From Rapana venosa (taxonomy: Eukaryota > Mollusca > Gastropoda > Neogastropoda > Muricidae): 64,000 nucleotides of DNA. This document shows, in pieces, positions 47,101 to 50,656 of this stretch; positions within the stretch are counted from its first letter, which is position 1, and each line of letters begins with the position of its first letter. The stretch is from the NCBI GenBank assembly GCA_028751875.1, contig CM054153.1, forward strand, positions 9,728,164 to 9,792,163, in the 5' to 3' direction. Made by a program: the position numbers and the translations under genes. Under the pieces are notes generated by a model. That model did no database searches and was not told the origin of the DNA. It saw only the letters and a program-made list of their open reading frames with translations.

Positions 47101-48619
47101 CTCGGCACATACTACCAAAAGTTACTAGAAGTAGAACTGTTAAACTTGGTTGCTACCACCTGTAGTATAGTATACCACAGGTTGGTATCACAAATAGCGT
47201 ACTCGTAGCACATACTGCCATTTTTTAATCTACTACAAACCAATCCCAAGCTATATTATATTATATATATGGAAAACTCTAATGAACATTTCCATTATGG
47301 GCTGTGTTGAGATGATGTCACATGTCCAGCTAATCCTTCATCAGTTCAACTTCATGAGTTCATGGCTACAGTATACACTACAGCAATGTGCTTATTCCAT
47401 TAGGCATTATCCTCGAAATAAAAGAATAAAATTAATTAATTTAAAAACTTGTCCCAAACAGTGGAACAACTTAGAACTAGTTAGTAAGTAATCGCACAGC
47501 ATTAGCCATTACTCACCAGTCCAAATTTTTCGATTTGGGGGAGGGGGGAAAAAAGGCTTCAAATATTGCAACAAAAAGTAAACAAGACGAAATCAACCTT
47601 GTTCCTACCACAAAAAACTCAGCGAGTGAGAAAATTACAGGTTTGCATACATGTTTTACAGTAGGAGTAGGACAGTGACACCTCCCCCATTGTGGAACGA
47701 ATACCATGGAAACTAAATGAGGCTGTGATTGACTACAAACTTTGAAACTACCACTTATACTTTTTATAGGAAAGTTGGATCAAAGTCCATCGGCCTAAAA
47801 GTACAAGTCTACAATTACAAAGTCCCTTAACTATAAGTATTTCTGCAACTTTGGTGTAGTTGATTTACAACTGCTGCACTGCCACTGCAAAGTTACAGGC
47901 TACAGCAAGCAAAAGAAGCAGCATGTGCAGAGCCCTTTATCTCTACCATTGACAGATCACTGGGCAGTTGTCTCAATCCAAAAATCTCACAAAAGAAACT
48001 CTGCAGTTCTAAGGAAGTGCTAAAACACCTTTTTAATTTAAATTAAATGCATTATAATTTATATCTATAGTATAGATCATTTGATGACAACCAAATAATA
48101 TTACTTTTATTAGCCTAGACCTACACACTAGCTATTTAATACTTTATTCAATTTCATTTTCAACCAAAGTTTTTCCTCCACAATAATAAATAATAATAAT
48201 AATAATGTATGGAATTTATATATAGTGCTGAATCTTGTAAAACAAACAAATCAAGCCCTTGCACTCATATCATTTTCATTACAGTGCACACTTGCAACTT
48301 TCCACAAACATGATTTATCATTCTGTTCTATCCTTATCATTTACCCTGCTGTATGACTCTGTTGCCATGTTAAACTAAATCTCTGAGTATGGCTAGTGTA
48401 GTACTAGTGATAAAATGCATCCCAAAAGCAGTACTCCTGACAGTGGCAGTGTATACATGTAATACACACACCAACACAGTGTGTGACAATAAACCAGACA
48501 GTGGAAACAGTTTGAGGAGATGCAAAAAGGAACAGTTAAATTTCCAGTCTTTCCAATTTAAACATACACTTACCGTCATCTTCGTCGTCACTATAACTTT
48601 CTCTGCGTCTTCTGGACAT
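736..48619 (-). CDS. NCBP1: Nuclear cap-binding protein subunit 1 (CBP80), 21 exons, 3' end outside window
   Basis: The exon set encodes the large subunit of the nuclear cap-binding complex. With NCBP2 (CBP20) this complex binds the m7G cap of RNA polymerase II transcripts and supports splicing, 3' processing, export and the pioneer round of translation. The spliced exons, all with GT-AG borders and agreeing phase, run 48574-48619, 46094-46176, 44276-44376, 43500-43584, 42519-42590, 41406-41513, 40477-40524, 39752-39825, 36755-36824, 29925-30140, 27277-27374, 25496-25667, 24609-24673, 24194-24331, 21276-21379, 17225-17350, 11988-12087, 11134-11227, 4672-4775, 1612-1726 and 736-861. They total 2145 nt, or 715 codons, without a stop. 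Vertebrate CBP80 is about 790 residues, so only the last 75 or so are missing, beyond base 1. Recognisable order: basic nuclear localisation segment (about 16-24), N-terminal MIF4G domain (about 44-230), two further MIF4G-like helical domains, and a charged helical segment (about 645-700). Assignment rests on recognised family sequence, not a database search. Confidence 0.96.
978..1165. repeat. 40-bp tandem repeat, about 4.5 copies
   Basis: The unit begins CAGAGAAAGAAAAAAACAC and ends near AAAACATGTCTT. It is repeated at about 979, 1020, 1060, 1100 and 1138, inside NCBP1 intron 20. Open frames over it are repeat artefacts. Confidence 0.85.
1612..1726 (-). CDS. NCBP1: NCBP1 exon 20 (residues 635-673)
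   Basis: Encodes [20 protein letters not shown] then [30 protein letters not shown] is the family block. The charged heptad-like tail corresponds to the long helical hairpin of the third MIF4G-like domain. Acceptor GTCGGCAG, donor GTGGGT. Confidence 0.95.
2163..4562 (+). mobile_element. TTAA-flanked non-autonomous element, copy 1, right end missing
   Basis: The copy starts after TTAA (2159-2162) with GGTGGACCACTGC and stays nearly identical to 32404-35838 until about 4562, where the match stops. The right terminus seen in copy 2 is absent. There is no credible coding region. It lacks the insertion present in copy 2, so TTAA at 3675-3678 is the empty site. It lies in NCBP1 intron 19. Confidence 0.75.
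4672..4775 (-). CDS. NCBP1: NCBP1 exon 19 (residues 601-635)
   Basis: Encodes [20 protein letters not shown] then [15 protein letters not shown]. The [19 protein letters not shown] block is clear. Acceptor GTTACAG, donor GTAGGC. A truncated TTAA-type repeat ends about 110 bp beyond its donor. Confidence 0.95.
4985..5085. repeat. 22-bp tandem repeat, about 4.5 copies
   Basis: The unit is GTGAAAAGCAAGGAAGGATG plus TG. It sits exactly at the 3' boundary of the adjacent minus-strand LINE, so it may be that element's tandem 3' tail. Confidence 0.85.
6000..7091 (-). pseudogene. Reverse transcriptase core of the intron-18 LINE
   Basis: A 363-codon open stretch covering the fingers and palm. It shows the [14 protein letters not shown] block, the [20 protein letters not shown] block, [17 protein letters not shown] and the motif A aspartate in FIDYSKAF. 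The frame is lost before motif C, which continues in 5746-6003 ([20 protein letters not shown]). Without joining these frames no active enzyme is encoded. Confidence 0.85.
7423..7763 (+). mobile_element. SINE inserted in the LINE endonuclease region
   Basis: The insertion is flanked by direct repeats CATAAAACTC at 7413-7422 and 7764-7773. It starts near GGCCCAGGCCAAAAGC and ends with GTAAAGCTGGGGAACGCACA then (ACA)n. A second copy lies at 50657-51440. Outside it the LINE frame resumes (EIEFY on one side, EFYENI on the other), so the insertion postdates the LINE. Confidence 0.9.
8282..9769. mobile_element. 1.5-kb non-autonomous TIR transposon
   Basis: The ends are CAGGGTTCATACA (8282-8294) and its near-inverse TGTACGAACCCTG (9757-9769). 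Both are flanked by CTATA, a possible 5-bp target duplication. TTTTTAGGGC and TTTAGGGCC are repeated many times within about 100 bp of each end in the same orientation. No transposase frame is present. CAGGG termini with subterminal repeats resemble hAT-type elements, but an 8-bp duplication is not evident. Confidence 0.75.
9901..10526. mobile_element. Short TTAA-flanked repeat, copy 1
   Basis: The ends read TTAACTCATT (9901-9910) and AATGAGTTAA (10517-10526), so a TTAA duplication plus short TIRs are preserved. The body is about 90 percent identical by eye to 23400-24016. No coding sequence is seen. Confidence 0.65.
10530..10735 (+). repeat. Interspersed repeat, family D
   Basis: Shares GCAGATTTCTCTGCAT, GGGCTGCT, CTCTTGTTGCTGTGGG and TCTTTTATGTGCAC blocks with copies, in the opposite orientation, at 38935-39235 and 60510-60790. 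It is probably a SINE. It directly abuts the TTAA element to its left. Confidence 0.6.
11134..11227 (-). CDS. NCBP1: NCBP1 exon 18 (residues 569-600)
   Basis: Encodes [20 protein letters not shown] then [12 protein letters not shown]. Human has KFHEVFKTLAE..EGK...L...F..WR.HPQ. Acceptor CCGGTCAG, donor GTAAGT. Confidence 0.94.
11640..11945 (+). repeat. tRNA-derived SINE, family A, near full length
   Basis: The left end has a tRNA B-box-like GGTTCGATTCCCA (11659-11671). The body carries the CATGCAGAACATCTTG and ATGAGACTATAAACC blocks. The right end closes with GGAGCTCTAGCCATGGAATG and a long A tract (11925-11942). This copy sets the family orientation. Confidence 0.75.
11988..12087 (-). CDS. 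NCBP1: NCBP1 exon 17 (residues 536-569)
   Basis: Encodes [20 protein letters not shown] then [14 protein letters not shown], matching [21 protein letters not shown]. The acceptor is GTTGCAG|ACAACC. The first about 20 nt of the exon, its acceptor and the adjacent intron are part of an 88-bp tandem repeat (12067-12330), so two more copies of this acceptor lie upstream in the intron. Human CBP80 has a poly-Asp insert just before this block that is not present here. Confidence 0.95.
12067..12330. repeat. 88-bp tandem repeat (3 copies) spanning the exon 17 acceptor
   Basis: The units are at about 12067-12154, 12155-12242 and 12243-12330. Each contains a GGGTTGTCTGCA core plus (CAT)n. Read on the minus strand, this is the 3' splice site and first exon bases of NCBP1 exon 17, repeated twice upstream of the real one. 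Using either upstream copy would lead into a stop codon shortly afterwards. Confidence 0.88.
12400..12959. repeat. Probable interspersed repeat, unclassified
   Basis: Lies in intron 16. It contains GTCGACGATGACCTCC and CAGGGCTGCAGCACATAAGG, has no splice sites fitting NCBP1 and no coding signal. Its context, joined to a LINE 3' fragment, suggests repeat debris. No second copy is in the window. Confidence 0.3.
12960..13439 (+). pseudogene. LINE reverse transcriptase C-terminal fragment (uninterrupted, 159 codons)
   Basis: The open stretch encodes [51 protein letters not shown] and LPSGRRFW blocks. These are typical of the thumb and C-terminal region of L2/CR1-type LINEs after the YADD motif, which is absent here. 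It is a 5'-truncated copy whose last 480 bases stay open up to the TGA at 13437-13439. A 3' tail with TG repeats continues to about 14030. Confidence 0.75.
13480..14030. repeat. TG-rich degenerate tandem repeats and LINE 3' tail
   Basis: Three to four degenerate units alternate (TG)n with a TTTATGTCTTT..AATCAATGG-like segment (about 13570, 13660, 13765). The block ends near GATGATTAAAGTGTTCTTGACTTG, which resembles an L2-type 3' end. Confidence 0.55.
14381..14680. repeat. 150-bp tandem duplication
   Basis: Two units, about 14381-14530 and 14531-14680, share GTTGTGTCTCT, TTGGAGAGCAG, GTTCTTCGTTGT, GTCAACGTCTT and GGGGTGCAGGAGT. Neither overlaps an NCBP1 exon. A (GGA)n tract precedes them at about 14299. 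Confidence 0.75.
14690..15240. other. Intronic sequence, nothing recognised
   Basis: No coding, RNA or repeat identity could be supported. It may be part of a larger element that includes the 150-bp duplication. Confidence 0.4.
15240..16553 (+). repeat. Unclassified interspersed element with decayed acidic ORF
   Basis: The right end (16490-16553) is repeated at 1-64, so this is an interspersed element. Near 15783-15991 a frame starting ATG reads [13 protein letters not shown], stop, then [20 protein letters not shown] and an acidic stretch ([17 protein letters not shown]) before another stop. The acidic leader recalls N-termini of some transposases, but this is not enough to name it. Confidence 0.4.
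16700..17216. repeat. Long TG then CA microsatellite complex
   Basis: A TG-rich tract (16700-16815) and a CA-rich tract (16935-17216) flank about 120 bp of other sequence. They are inversely complementary, so a large hairpin is possible. The CA tract runs up to the donor of NCBP1 exon 16. Confidence 0.85.
17225..17350 (-). CDS. NCBP1: NCBP1 exon 16 (residues 494-536)
   Basis: Encodes [20 protein letters not shown] and then [22 protein letters not shown]. Its alignment to human is SLPG...A......K.....EI...L.D.PN. The donor AACG|GTTGGT is weak, and a CA/TG repeat lies immediately beyond it. Phase into exon 17 gives Asp. Confidence 0.9.
18661..19389 (-). pseudogene. LINE reverse transcriptase, N-terminal half
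   Basis: A 242-codon frame with [74 protein letters not shown] and [13 protein letters not shown]. The two motif A residues (D and the following aromatic) are intact. Motif C continues at 18418-18651 after a stop. Confidence 0.85.
19423..20487 (-). pseudogene. LINE endonuclease and linker reading frame
   Basis: A 354-codon open stretch within the intron-15 LINE. It has the endonuclease blocks [31 protein letters not shown] (the YAPQ-like strand), [11 protein letters not shown] (GD.N position, here GNMN), LNTFF and ETQIDFLLF, then a basic linker. The catalytic Asp of the usual GDxN motif is Asn, so the copy was probably inactive even before the stops. The frame ends about 11 codons before the reverse transcriptase frame begins. 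Confidence 0.8.
20641..21275. other. Intron 15 proximal part and CA microsatellite
   Basis: No gene. It contains an A/G-rich stretch (20805-20980) and, at 21163-21253, a CA repeat directly adjoining the exon 15 donor. Confidence 0.7.
21276..21379 (-). CDS. NCBP1: NCBP1 exon 15 (residues 459-494)
   Basis: Encodes [20 protein letters not shown] and then [21 protein letters not shown] followed by P.P.YKY matches the family. The exon is preceded on + by a CA repeat just past its donor (GTAACC). Confidence 0.94.
21597..22140 (+). mobile_element. SINE with tRNA-like and 5S rRNA-like head, split by a nested SINE
   Basis: The head has a tRNA-like A box (TAGCTCAGTGGTCGGAGC, 21605-21622) followed by a segment matching the internal control region of 5S rRNA (GTTAAGCAGCGTCGAGCA, then TTGGATGGGTGACCG at 21671-21685). 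The body TTCACCCAGCTGTAAATGGG is interrupted at 21742-22020 and resumes at GGTACCTGCCCTC. Other copies lie at 51525-51730, 52839-53060 and 54432-54690. Confidence 0.75.
21742..22020 (-). mobile_element. tRNA-derived SINE nested in another SINE
   Basis: The insertion is flanked by a direct repeat TGTAAATGGGTA at 21730-21741 and 22021-22032. Read on the minus strand, it begins with a tRNA-like head (CACCGTGTCAAGTGGTTTAG, then GGGTTCGATCCC as B box) and ends TTCTTTCGAGCC-complement near 21760. Plus-strand copies lie at 22258-22550 and 30938-31225. Confidence 0.88.
22258..22550 (+). mobile_element. tRNA-derived SINE (second family)
   Basis: Head GGACCGTGGTCGAG with A box, then a B-box-like CGCGGGTTCTATCCCC. 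The body has CTTGGGAAAGACACTTTACT and the end GGCCTTCTGGCTCGGAAG. It is nearly identical to 30938-31225 except for a damaged head. Confidence 0.8.
23065..23220. repeat. 78-bp tandem duplication
   Basis: Two units share GTTATTTCTTCC, CACGTATGTTGGTGG/CACGCATGTTAGTGG and CTAAATTTATCA. No coding potential. Confidence 0.7.
23377..23425. repeat. Perfect 15-bp inverted repeat, 19-nt loop
   Basis: The arms are CTTAAGCTTCGGCAC (23377-23391) and its exact complement (23411-23425). The right arm belongs to the repeat that follows. The left arm is absent from the other copy at 9901. Confidence 0.85.
23400..24016. mobile_element. Short TTAA-type repeat, copy 2
   Basis: Matches 9910-10526 along its length with small indels. 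The right end reads AATGAATTAA. The left TTAACTCA end is lost and replaced by sequence forming an inverted repeat with the element. Confidence 0.65.
24194..24331 (-). CDS. NCBP1: NCBP1 exon 14 (residues 413-459)
   Basis: Encodes [26 protein letters not shown] and [10 protein letters not shown]. The NWFS.HLSNFQ.RWSW.DWS block is among the most conserved in CBP80. Acceptor CCCCAAG (AAG rather than CAG), donor GTAAAG. Confidence 0.97.
24609..24673 (-). CDS. NCBP1: NCBP1 exon 13 (residues 392-413)
   Basis: Encodes [20 protein letters not shown] then E plus two bases. Family members read LAQA.E.L..R...M.T.C.DR here. Acceptor CCCTCAG, donor GTGAGA. Confidence 0.93.
24836..25440. repeat. CA-rich low-complexity tract
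   Basis: Degenerate ACACA/ACCAC repeats fill intron 12 between exons 13 and 12. A related CA tract at 25670-25775 adjoins the exon 12 acceptor. Frames over these are artefacts. Confidence 0.8.
25496..25667 (-). CDS. NCBP1: NCBP1 exon 12 (residues 334-391)
   Basis: Encodes the [20 protein letters not shown] block, then QLFQLP and [15 protein letters not shown]. The SYP...[17 protein letters not shown] pattern is diagnostic of the second MIF4G-like domain. The donor GTATCC is weaker than the others. The exon is strongly GC-rich and abuts a CA microsatellite that serves as the acceptor's polypyrimidine tract on the minus strand. Confidence 0.96.
26126..26410 (-). repeat. SINE family A with internal poly-G
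   Basis: Carries the family TTTGTCATCTGTTCCCAC and CATCCAAAGGACTTTGG blocks. A run of about 20 G (26273-26293) follows. An ATA-tailed TATATAG repeat follows at 26430-26497. Confidence 0.7.
26720..27060. repeat. Interspersed repeat, family E fragment
   Basis: Shares GGAAGTCTTCCTGCTG-like and TTTGCTTGAA blocks with 51840-51965. Probably a SINE-like repeat. Confidence 0.45.
27277..27374 (-). CDS. NCBP1: NCBP1 exon 11 (residues 302-334)
   Basis: Encodes [20 protein letters not shown] and then [12 protein letters not shown]. The family block is MPGSH..ERF.IEE. It ends with two bases of a Cys codon completed by exon 12. Donor GTCAGT. Confidence 0.95.
27920..28150. repeat. Low-complexity poly-C and GA tracts
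   Basis: A poly-C run near 28007-28030 and a (GA)n-G tract at 28107-28140 lie in intron 10. No gene. Confidence 0.8.
28320..29250 (-). mobile_element. LINE C-terminal remnant with zinc-knuckle-like motif
   Basis: Two overlapping minus-strand frames form one decayed protein end. The first (29100-28860) reads [20 protein letters not shown] and [11 protein letters not shown]. After a frameshift near 28875 the second reads [36 protein letters not shown] and [18 protein letters not shown] (C-X2-C-X8-H-X3-C). Such a cysteine/histidine tail follows the reverse transcriptase in several LINE families. A 75-bp (AG)n tract interrupts the 5' side. No reverse transcriptase core remains. Confidence 0.65.
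29097..29170. repeat. (AG)n microsatellite
   Basis: About 37 uninterrupted AG units on the plus strand. Confidence 0.95.
29300..29920. other. Intron 10, no feature recognised
   Basis: Unique-looking sequence with a short (GGC/GGA)-rich patch near 29765-29795. Nothing codes here. Confidence 0.4.
29925..30140 (-). CDS. NCBP1: NCBP1 exon 10 (residues 230-301)
   Basis: The largest exon, 216 nt and phase 0 on both sides. It contains [28 protein letters not shown] and [15 protein letters not shown], all near-invariant in CBP80. It links the first MIF4G domain to the second. Splice sites are TTACAG and GTAAGC. Confidence 0.97.
30196..30760. repeat. Interspersed repeat with ATA tail
   Basis: Begins with (TAA)n, GGAATTTATATAGCGCTGAA and TCTTGTAAA, a block also found at 124-196, 26430-26497 and 48184-48256. 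It continues with GAGGCTGGATTTGAAGG and CATTTATGAAGACATTTG. The long body is seen only here. Confidence 0.55.
30938..31225 (+). mobile_element. tRNA-derived SINE, best-preserved copy
   Basis: The head keeps both tRNA-type promoter boxes: A-box region GTGGTCGAGTGGTTTAGG (30949-30966) and B box GGGTTCGATCCCC (30992-31004). The body has CTTGGGAAAGACACTTTACT, and the end is GGCCTTCTGGCTCGAAAG. It is not a tRNA gene, because sequence after the B box does not complete an acceptor stem. Confidence 0.85.
31585..31690 (-). repeat. SINE family A fragment
   Basis: Only the CTAGAGCTCCAAGGTTCACC end remains, preceded by T-rich sequence that is the complement of the A tail. Confidence 0.6.
32404..36168 (+). 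mobile_element. TTAA-flanked non-autonomous element, copy 2, complete with nested insert
   Basis: The left end is TTAA (32400-32403) then GGTGGACCACTGC. The right end is GCCGCGGTCCCCC then TTAA (36169-36172). The ends are imperfect inverted repeats (GGxGGACCxCxGC). A 1067-bp element is inserted at 33909. Without it the unit is about 2.7 kb, matching copy 1 at 2163-4562. No transposase frame is present. TTAA duplication suggests mobilisation by a piggyBac-type enzyme, although GG/CC termini differ from the usual CCC. Confidence 0.75.
33909..34975. mobile_element. piggyBac-type non-autonomous element with perfect TIRs
   Basis: Flanked by TTAA on both sides (33905-33908 and 34976-34979). The termini CCCTTTGCTGGGCA and TGCCCAGCAAAGGG are perfect 14-bp inverted repeats. 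The unoccupied site is visible in the paralogous copy (TGTGTTAAACTCAG, 3671-3684), which proves insertion with TTAA duplication. No intact frame is present. Confidence 0.92.
36755..36824 (-). CDS. NCBP1: NCBP1 exon 9 (residues 206-229)
   Basis: Encodes [20 protein letters not shown] and then QEE, matching the KRRQK.HVP.L.VW..D.PHPQEE block at the end of the first MIF4G domain. Acceptor GTGTGCAG, donor GTAGGT. Confidence 0.93.
36951..38057. mobile_element. Second piggyBac-type non-autonomous element
   Basis: TTAA at 36947-36950 and 38058-38061. The termini CCCTAGTAGCGC and GCGCTACTAGGG are perfect inverted repeats, with a GGAATATTCCGGG palindrome just inside the right end. It is about the same size as the element at 33909 and has the same CCC...GGG rule, but its TIR differs. 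No recognisable transposase. Confidence 0.9.
38250..38574 (+). mobile_element. 5'-truncated copy of the intron-15 LINE
   Basis: Reads [20 protein letters not shown], then [19 protein letters not shown] and [14 protein letters not shown] (TGA 38541-38543), followed by ACAAAAAAGG(AAG)n. The same protein end and tail occur at 17594-17900 on the other strand. The 5' truncation follows an A-rich tract. Confidence 0.85.
38935..39235 (-). repeat. Interspersed repeat, family D
   Basis: Inverse of 10530-10735: ACACGTAAAAGAACC, CTTGTGGTGATGTACTCCC and GCAGATAAATCTGCTGTGAC blocks. Confidence 0.6.
39325..39675 (-). repeat. SINE family A, long copy
   Basis: Contains the whole body, from CTAGAGCTCCGAGG to GGAATCGAACCCA, the complement of the tRNA B box. 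It confirms that the family is tRNA-derived and about 330 bp long. Confidence 0.75.
39752..39825 (-). CDS. NCBP1: NCBP1 exon 8 (residues 182-206)
   Basis: Encodes [20 protein letters not shown], then DAYIS completed in exon 9. Human CBP80 has VGKELYEKK at this point. The donor GTACAG splits codon 206 after two bases. Confidence 0.93.
40477..40524 (-). CDS. NCBP1: NCBP1 exon 7 (residues 166-181)
   Basis: A 48-nt phase-0 exon encoding [16 protein letters not shown], the LSSLPW helix of the MIF4G domain. Acceptor ATGGTGCAG, donor GTGAGT. It is easy to miss because of its size. Confidence 0.93.
40541..41400. other. Intron 6, nothing recognised
   Basis: A/T-rich sequence without repeats shared elsewhere in the window. 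The other compact introns between exons 8 and 3 are similar, apart from the SINE at 43133. Confidence 0.5.
41406..41513 (-). CDS. NCBP1: NCBP1 exon 6 (residues 130-165)
   Basis: Encodes [20 protein letters not shown], then [28 protein letters not shown] is a hallmark CBP80 block. Phase 0 on both sides, with acceptor TTTTCAG and donor GTGAGT. Confidence 0.96.
41885..41985 (+). repeat. SINE family A tail fragment
   Basis: Has CATTGGTGAACCTTGGAACT and a CTAGCAG end. The head is missing. Confidence 0.55.
42519..42590 (-). CDS. NCBP1: NCBP1 exon 5 (residues 106-129)
   Basis: A 72-nt phase-0 exon encoding [20 protein letters not shown] and then ARMM. The family pattern here is FVE...R.LKESLK. Its third codon positions are A/T-rich, unlike exons 10-12. 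Confidence 0.95.
43029..43345 (-). repeat. TG microsatellite and SINE family A
   Basis: (TG)n at 43029-43100 is followed by the AAGGATAATGGAATAAGCAC tail (complemented) and body of SINE A to 43333, then another TG/GC repeat at 43347-43418, close to exon 4. Confidence 0.7.
43500..43584 (-). CDS. NCBP1: NCBP1 exon 4 (residues 77-105)
   Basis: The exon encodes [20 protein letters not shown] and then KNYTCGGE, matching the [16 protein letters not shown] motif of the N-terminal MIF4G domain. The acceptor is GCTGCCAG and the donor GTCAGT. Confidence 0.95.
44276..44376 (-). CDS. NCBP1: NCBP1 exon 3 (residues 44-77)
   Basis: The exon encodes the [20 protein letters not shown] block, which is highly conserved in CBP80, then [10 protein letters not shown]. 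It starts at a codon boundary after GTGCAG and ends two bases into a codon before GTAGGT. It forms the first helices of the N-terminal MIF4G domain. Confidence 0.95.
44377..46093. other. NCBP1 intron 2, no recognised feature
   Basis: A/T-rich; contains no additional exon consistent with CBP80 phase and no repeat shared within the window. Confidence 0.5.
46094..46176 (-). CDS. NCBP1: NCBP1 exon 2 (residues 16-43)
   Basis: The acceptor follows a pyrimidine-rich GT tract and the donor is GTTAGT. The exon encodes [20 protein letters not shown] and then [13 protein letters not shown] matches the position of the family's nuclear localisation signal, which importin-alpha binds. The [12 protein letters not shown] block starts the first helical domain. 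Confidence 0.95.
46177..48573. other. NCBP1 intron 1
   Basis: Unique A/T-rich sequence apart from the ATA-tailed repeat at 48184-48256. No coding signal. Confidence 0.5.
48574..48619 (-). CDS. NCBP1: NCBP1 exon 1 (start exon, residues 1-15)
   Basis: The exon begins at the ATG at 48617-48619 and encodes [18 protein letters not shown]80 proteins characteristically open with MSRRR followed by an acidic run. It ends one base into codon 16 before a strong donor (GTAAGTG). Confidence 0.93.
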
Positions 48620-48760
48620 GACTGTAAATACAGATGTGTCGACTGTCTGCAATGTAGTGGAATAGGCCCAACTCACGCCGTGAATACTACGTCTTTTCCG
48701 GAAACTGACTGTTTAGACCACAATGCACAGTTAGCAACAAGGTTCGCGCCAGGCCACTGG
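48620..48760 (-). promoter_or_regulatory. Probable NCBP1 5'UTR and proximal promoter
   Basis: This stretch lies just upstream of the NCBP1 start codon. It contains CpGs, which are scarce nearby, an ETS-like core (TTTCCGGAAAC, about 48694-48704) and an E2F-like TTCGCGCC (48743-48750). There is no TATA box. These traits fit a housekeeping promoter. The transcription start cannot be fixed from sequence, and a 5' UTR intron further upstream is possible. Confidence 0.4.
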
Positions 48761-50480
48761 AGAACAAATACTAGGCTTATGACCATTTACACTTTCTTTA
48801 GGATTATCTGACACTCTTCTGGTTATCTCATGTTTAATACAAGCACAGCCTACATGTATTTTAATCTTTAAAAACTTTTAAACTTCACACATGATTGTAG
48901 TAGTATTTTATCAGCTGCGAATTACGGCCCTTATCATATGCAGAAAAAAGAAGACACCGTTTTACCCCAAACTGGCAAAAAGTGTGTGTGTGTGTGTATG
49001 TCGTTTAGTCTATAGGCCTAATTGTAGTATTGGTACTAGTGGTGGTAGTAGAAGTAGGCCATTGTGTGCCAGTGGAAACGAATGACAACATTGACAAAAC
49101 TGCATACACACTAGATGCCAAAAAAAAGCACATGAGTGCTTATTCCATTATCCTCGAAATAAAAGAATGAATGAATGAATAAATAAAATAGGTACTGTGT
49201 GTGTGACATTGTACTGTTGGATTATTTTATTCTTATTTTATTAAATCATCAATCAATCAGTCTGTTCATTATTCAGGTTTAATTTGGTTTTTTAATTTCT
49301 GTTAAAATTGCATGATTTTTATTCATTCATCAGTCTGTTCATTATTGTTGCTTTAAAACAAATTATTTCTGTTAAAATTGCATGATTTTTATTATTCACT
49401 TCATTTACTCCTGCACTTATTTAATTTTTTATTGTCTTGTTTGATTAGTACCCATTTACTCACTGCTCTCAACTGTCTTAAGTACTGATAAAACAGGATG
49501 GTGTGTGTGTGTGTGTGTGAAGACACACATATATACAATCACATGAATGTGCTCATGCATTCATGTTATCTTTTACTTTATTGTGTATCAGTTTTTAGTC
49601 CAAATGTTTTATTTCTGTATTTATTCATTTATTTTCTAAATTTAAGATTTGATTTCTTGAATAATTACCCTCTTTTTTGTGTTGATGCTCCCTTTTTTCC
49701 CCAATAGGATGTGATATCAGTAGAAATGTCTATGTGTTGAATGTGTGTGTGTGTGTGTGTATACCTGCATAGGCATGTGTATGTATAAGTTATTTTGTAT
49801 TGAAGAGACAATTCAGTAATTTATGAACATTTATTAATGTATAATGCTGTGATTAAGCTTTTTTCATATCAGTATTTTTTAACAAATGCTTAAGTTATGA
49901 TGTATTGCCATGCTGTAAAGTTGTGGGGATAACTGTGGAGTAGATGTCAGCCATTGTGCTTGCCAAATGTTGGATGCATTTTCAGCATCAAACTGTTGTC
50001 AAAGTTAGGTAAATTCTTCTTCTTCTTTATCTTCTTCTTCGTCAAATGCTCAGACAGCACCTTAAAATGTTGTCTGTTGTATGAGCGAGAGTTTGGGGTT
50101 TTTGTGTTTTTTTTTTTTACTTTGCAAGTGTTTCATGATGATTAAATCATTTCTGTTCCATAAACAAAAAATAAGCAACAGTCATGTCTTCATAAAACCT
50201 CCTTTCCTCTTGCTTGTTTTGTTGTTGGTGGTGTTGGTGTTTTTGTTTTGCTGGCCACATGTAAGATGGGCAGGGAAAATCCTCCCCCCCCCCCCCCCCC
50301 CCCTTTCTTTCTCTTCCAGTCAATCAAAAAGAGGGCAGCTATATTGTCGGCTGAGCCAAAACTGTCAATACTGCTGTTCCCATCTGCTCATTCCAGTCTC
50401 ATCCCATACAACCACACAGGGATGCTGGGTCACTTCACTAGTATTCAATGGCACCTGCTCTGATCTAAAGCAAGCACATT
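48760..50480. other. Intergenic A/T-rich sequence
   Basis: Holds a SINE A 3' end with (GAAT)n tail at 49050-49190, TG repeats at 48980, 49499 and 49743, and a poly-C run at 50283-50303. A 70-bp direct duplication (ATTTCTGTTAAAATTGCATG, 49287 and 49365) is visible. No gene. Confidence 0.5.
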
Positions 50481-50484
50481 TTGG

Positions 50485-50655
50485 GACAGGAGAGCTCAGT
50501 GGTCAGAGCACTCGCTTTCCCCGGCCGAGCCATTGTGTGCCTGTGGGAACAGATGACAAAATTTACAAAACTGCATACACATGGGGACTGGGTGTAAAAA
50601 AGCTCACGAGTGTTTATTTCATTATCCTCAAAATGAAAGAATAAAATAAATAAAT
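50485..50655 (+). repeat. Chimeric SINE: 5S/tRNA-type head on family A tail
   Basis: Starts with GAGCTCAGTGGTCAGAGCAC, the head of the 21597 family. At 50527 it switches to CCATTGTGTGCCTGTGGG and the family A 3' end (TTCATTATCCTC, A-rich tail). Confidence 0.65.
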
Positions 50656-50656
50656 T

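Noticed and set aside
48389..48811. A 140-codon plus-strand frame opposite NCBP1 exon 1
   Set aside because: It is antisense to the start exon and promoter with no recognisable domain.
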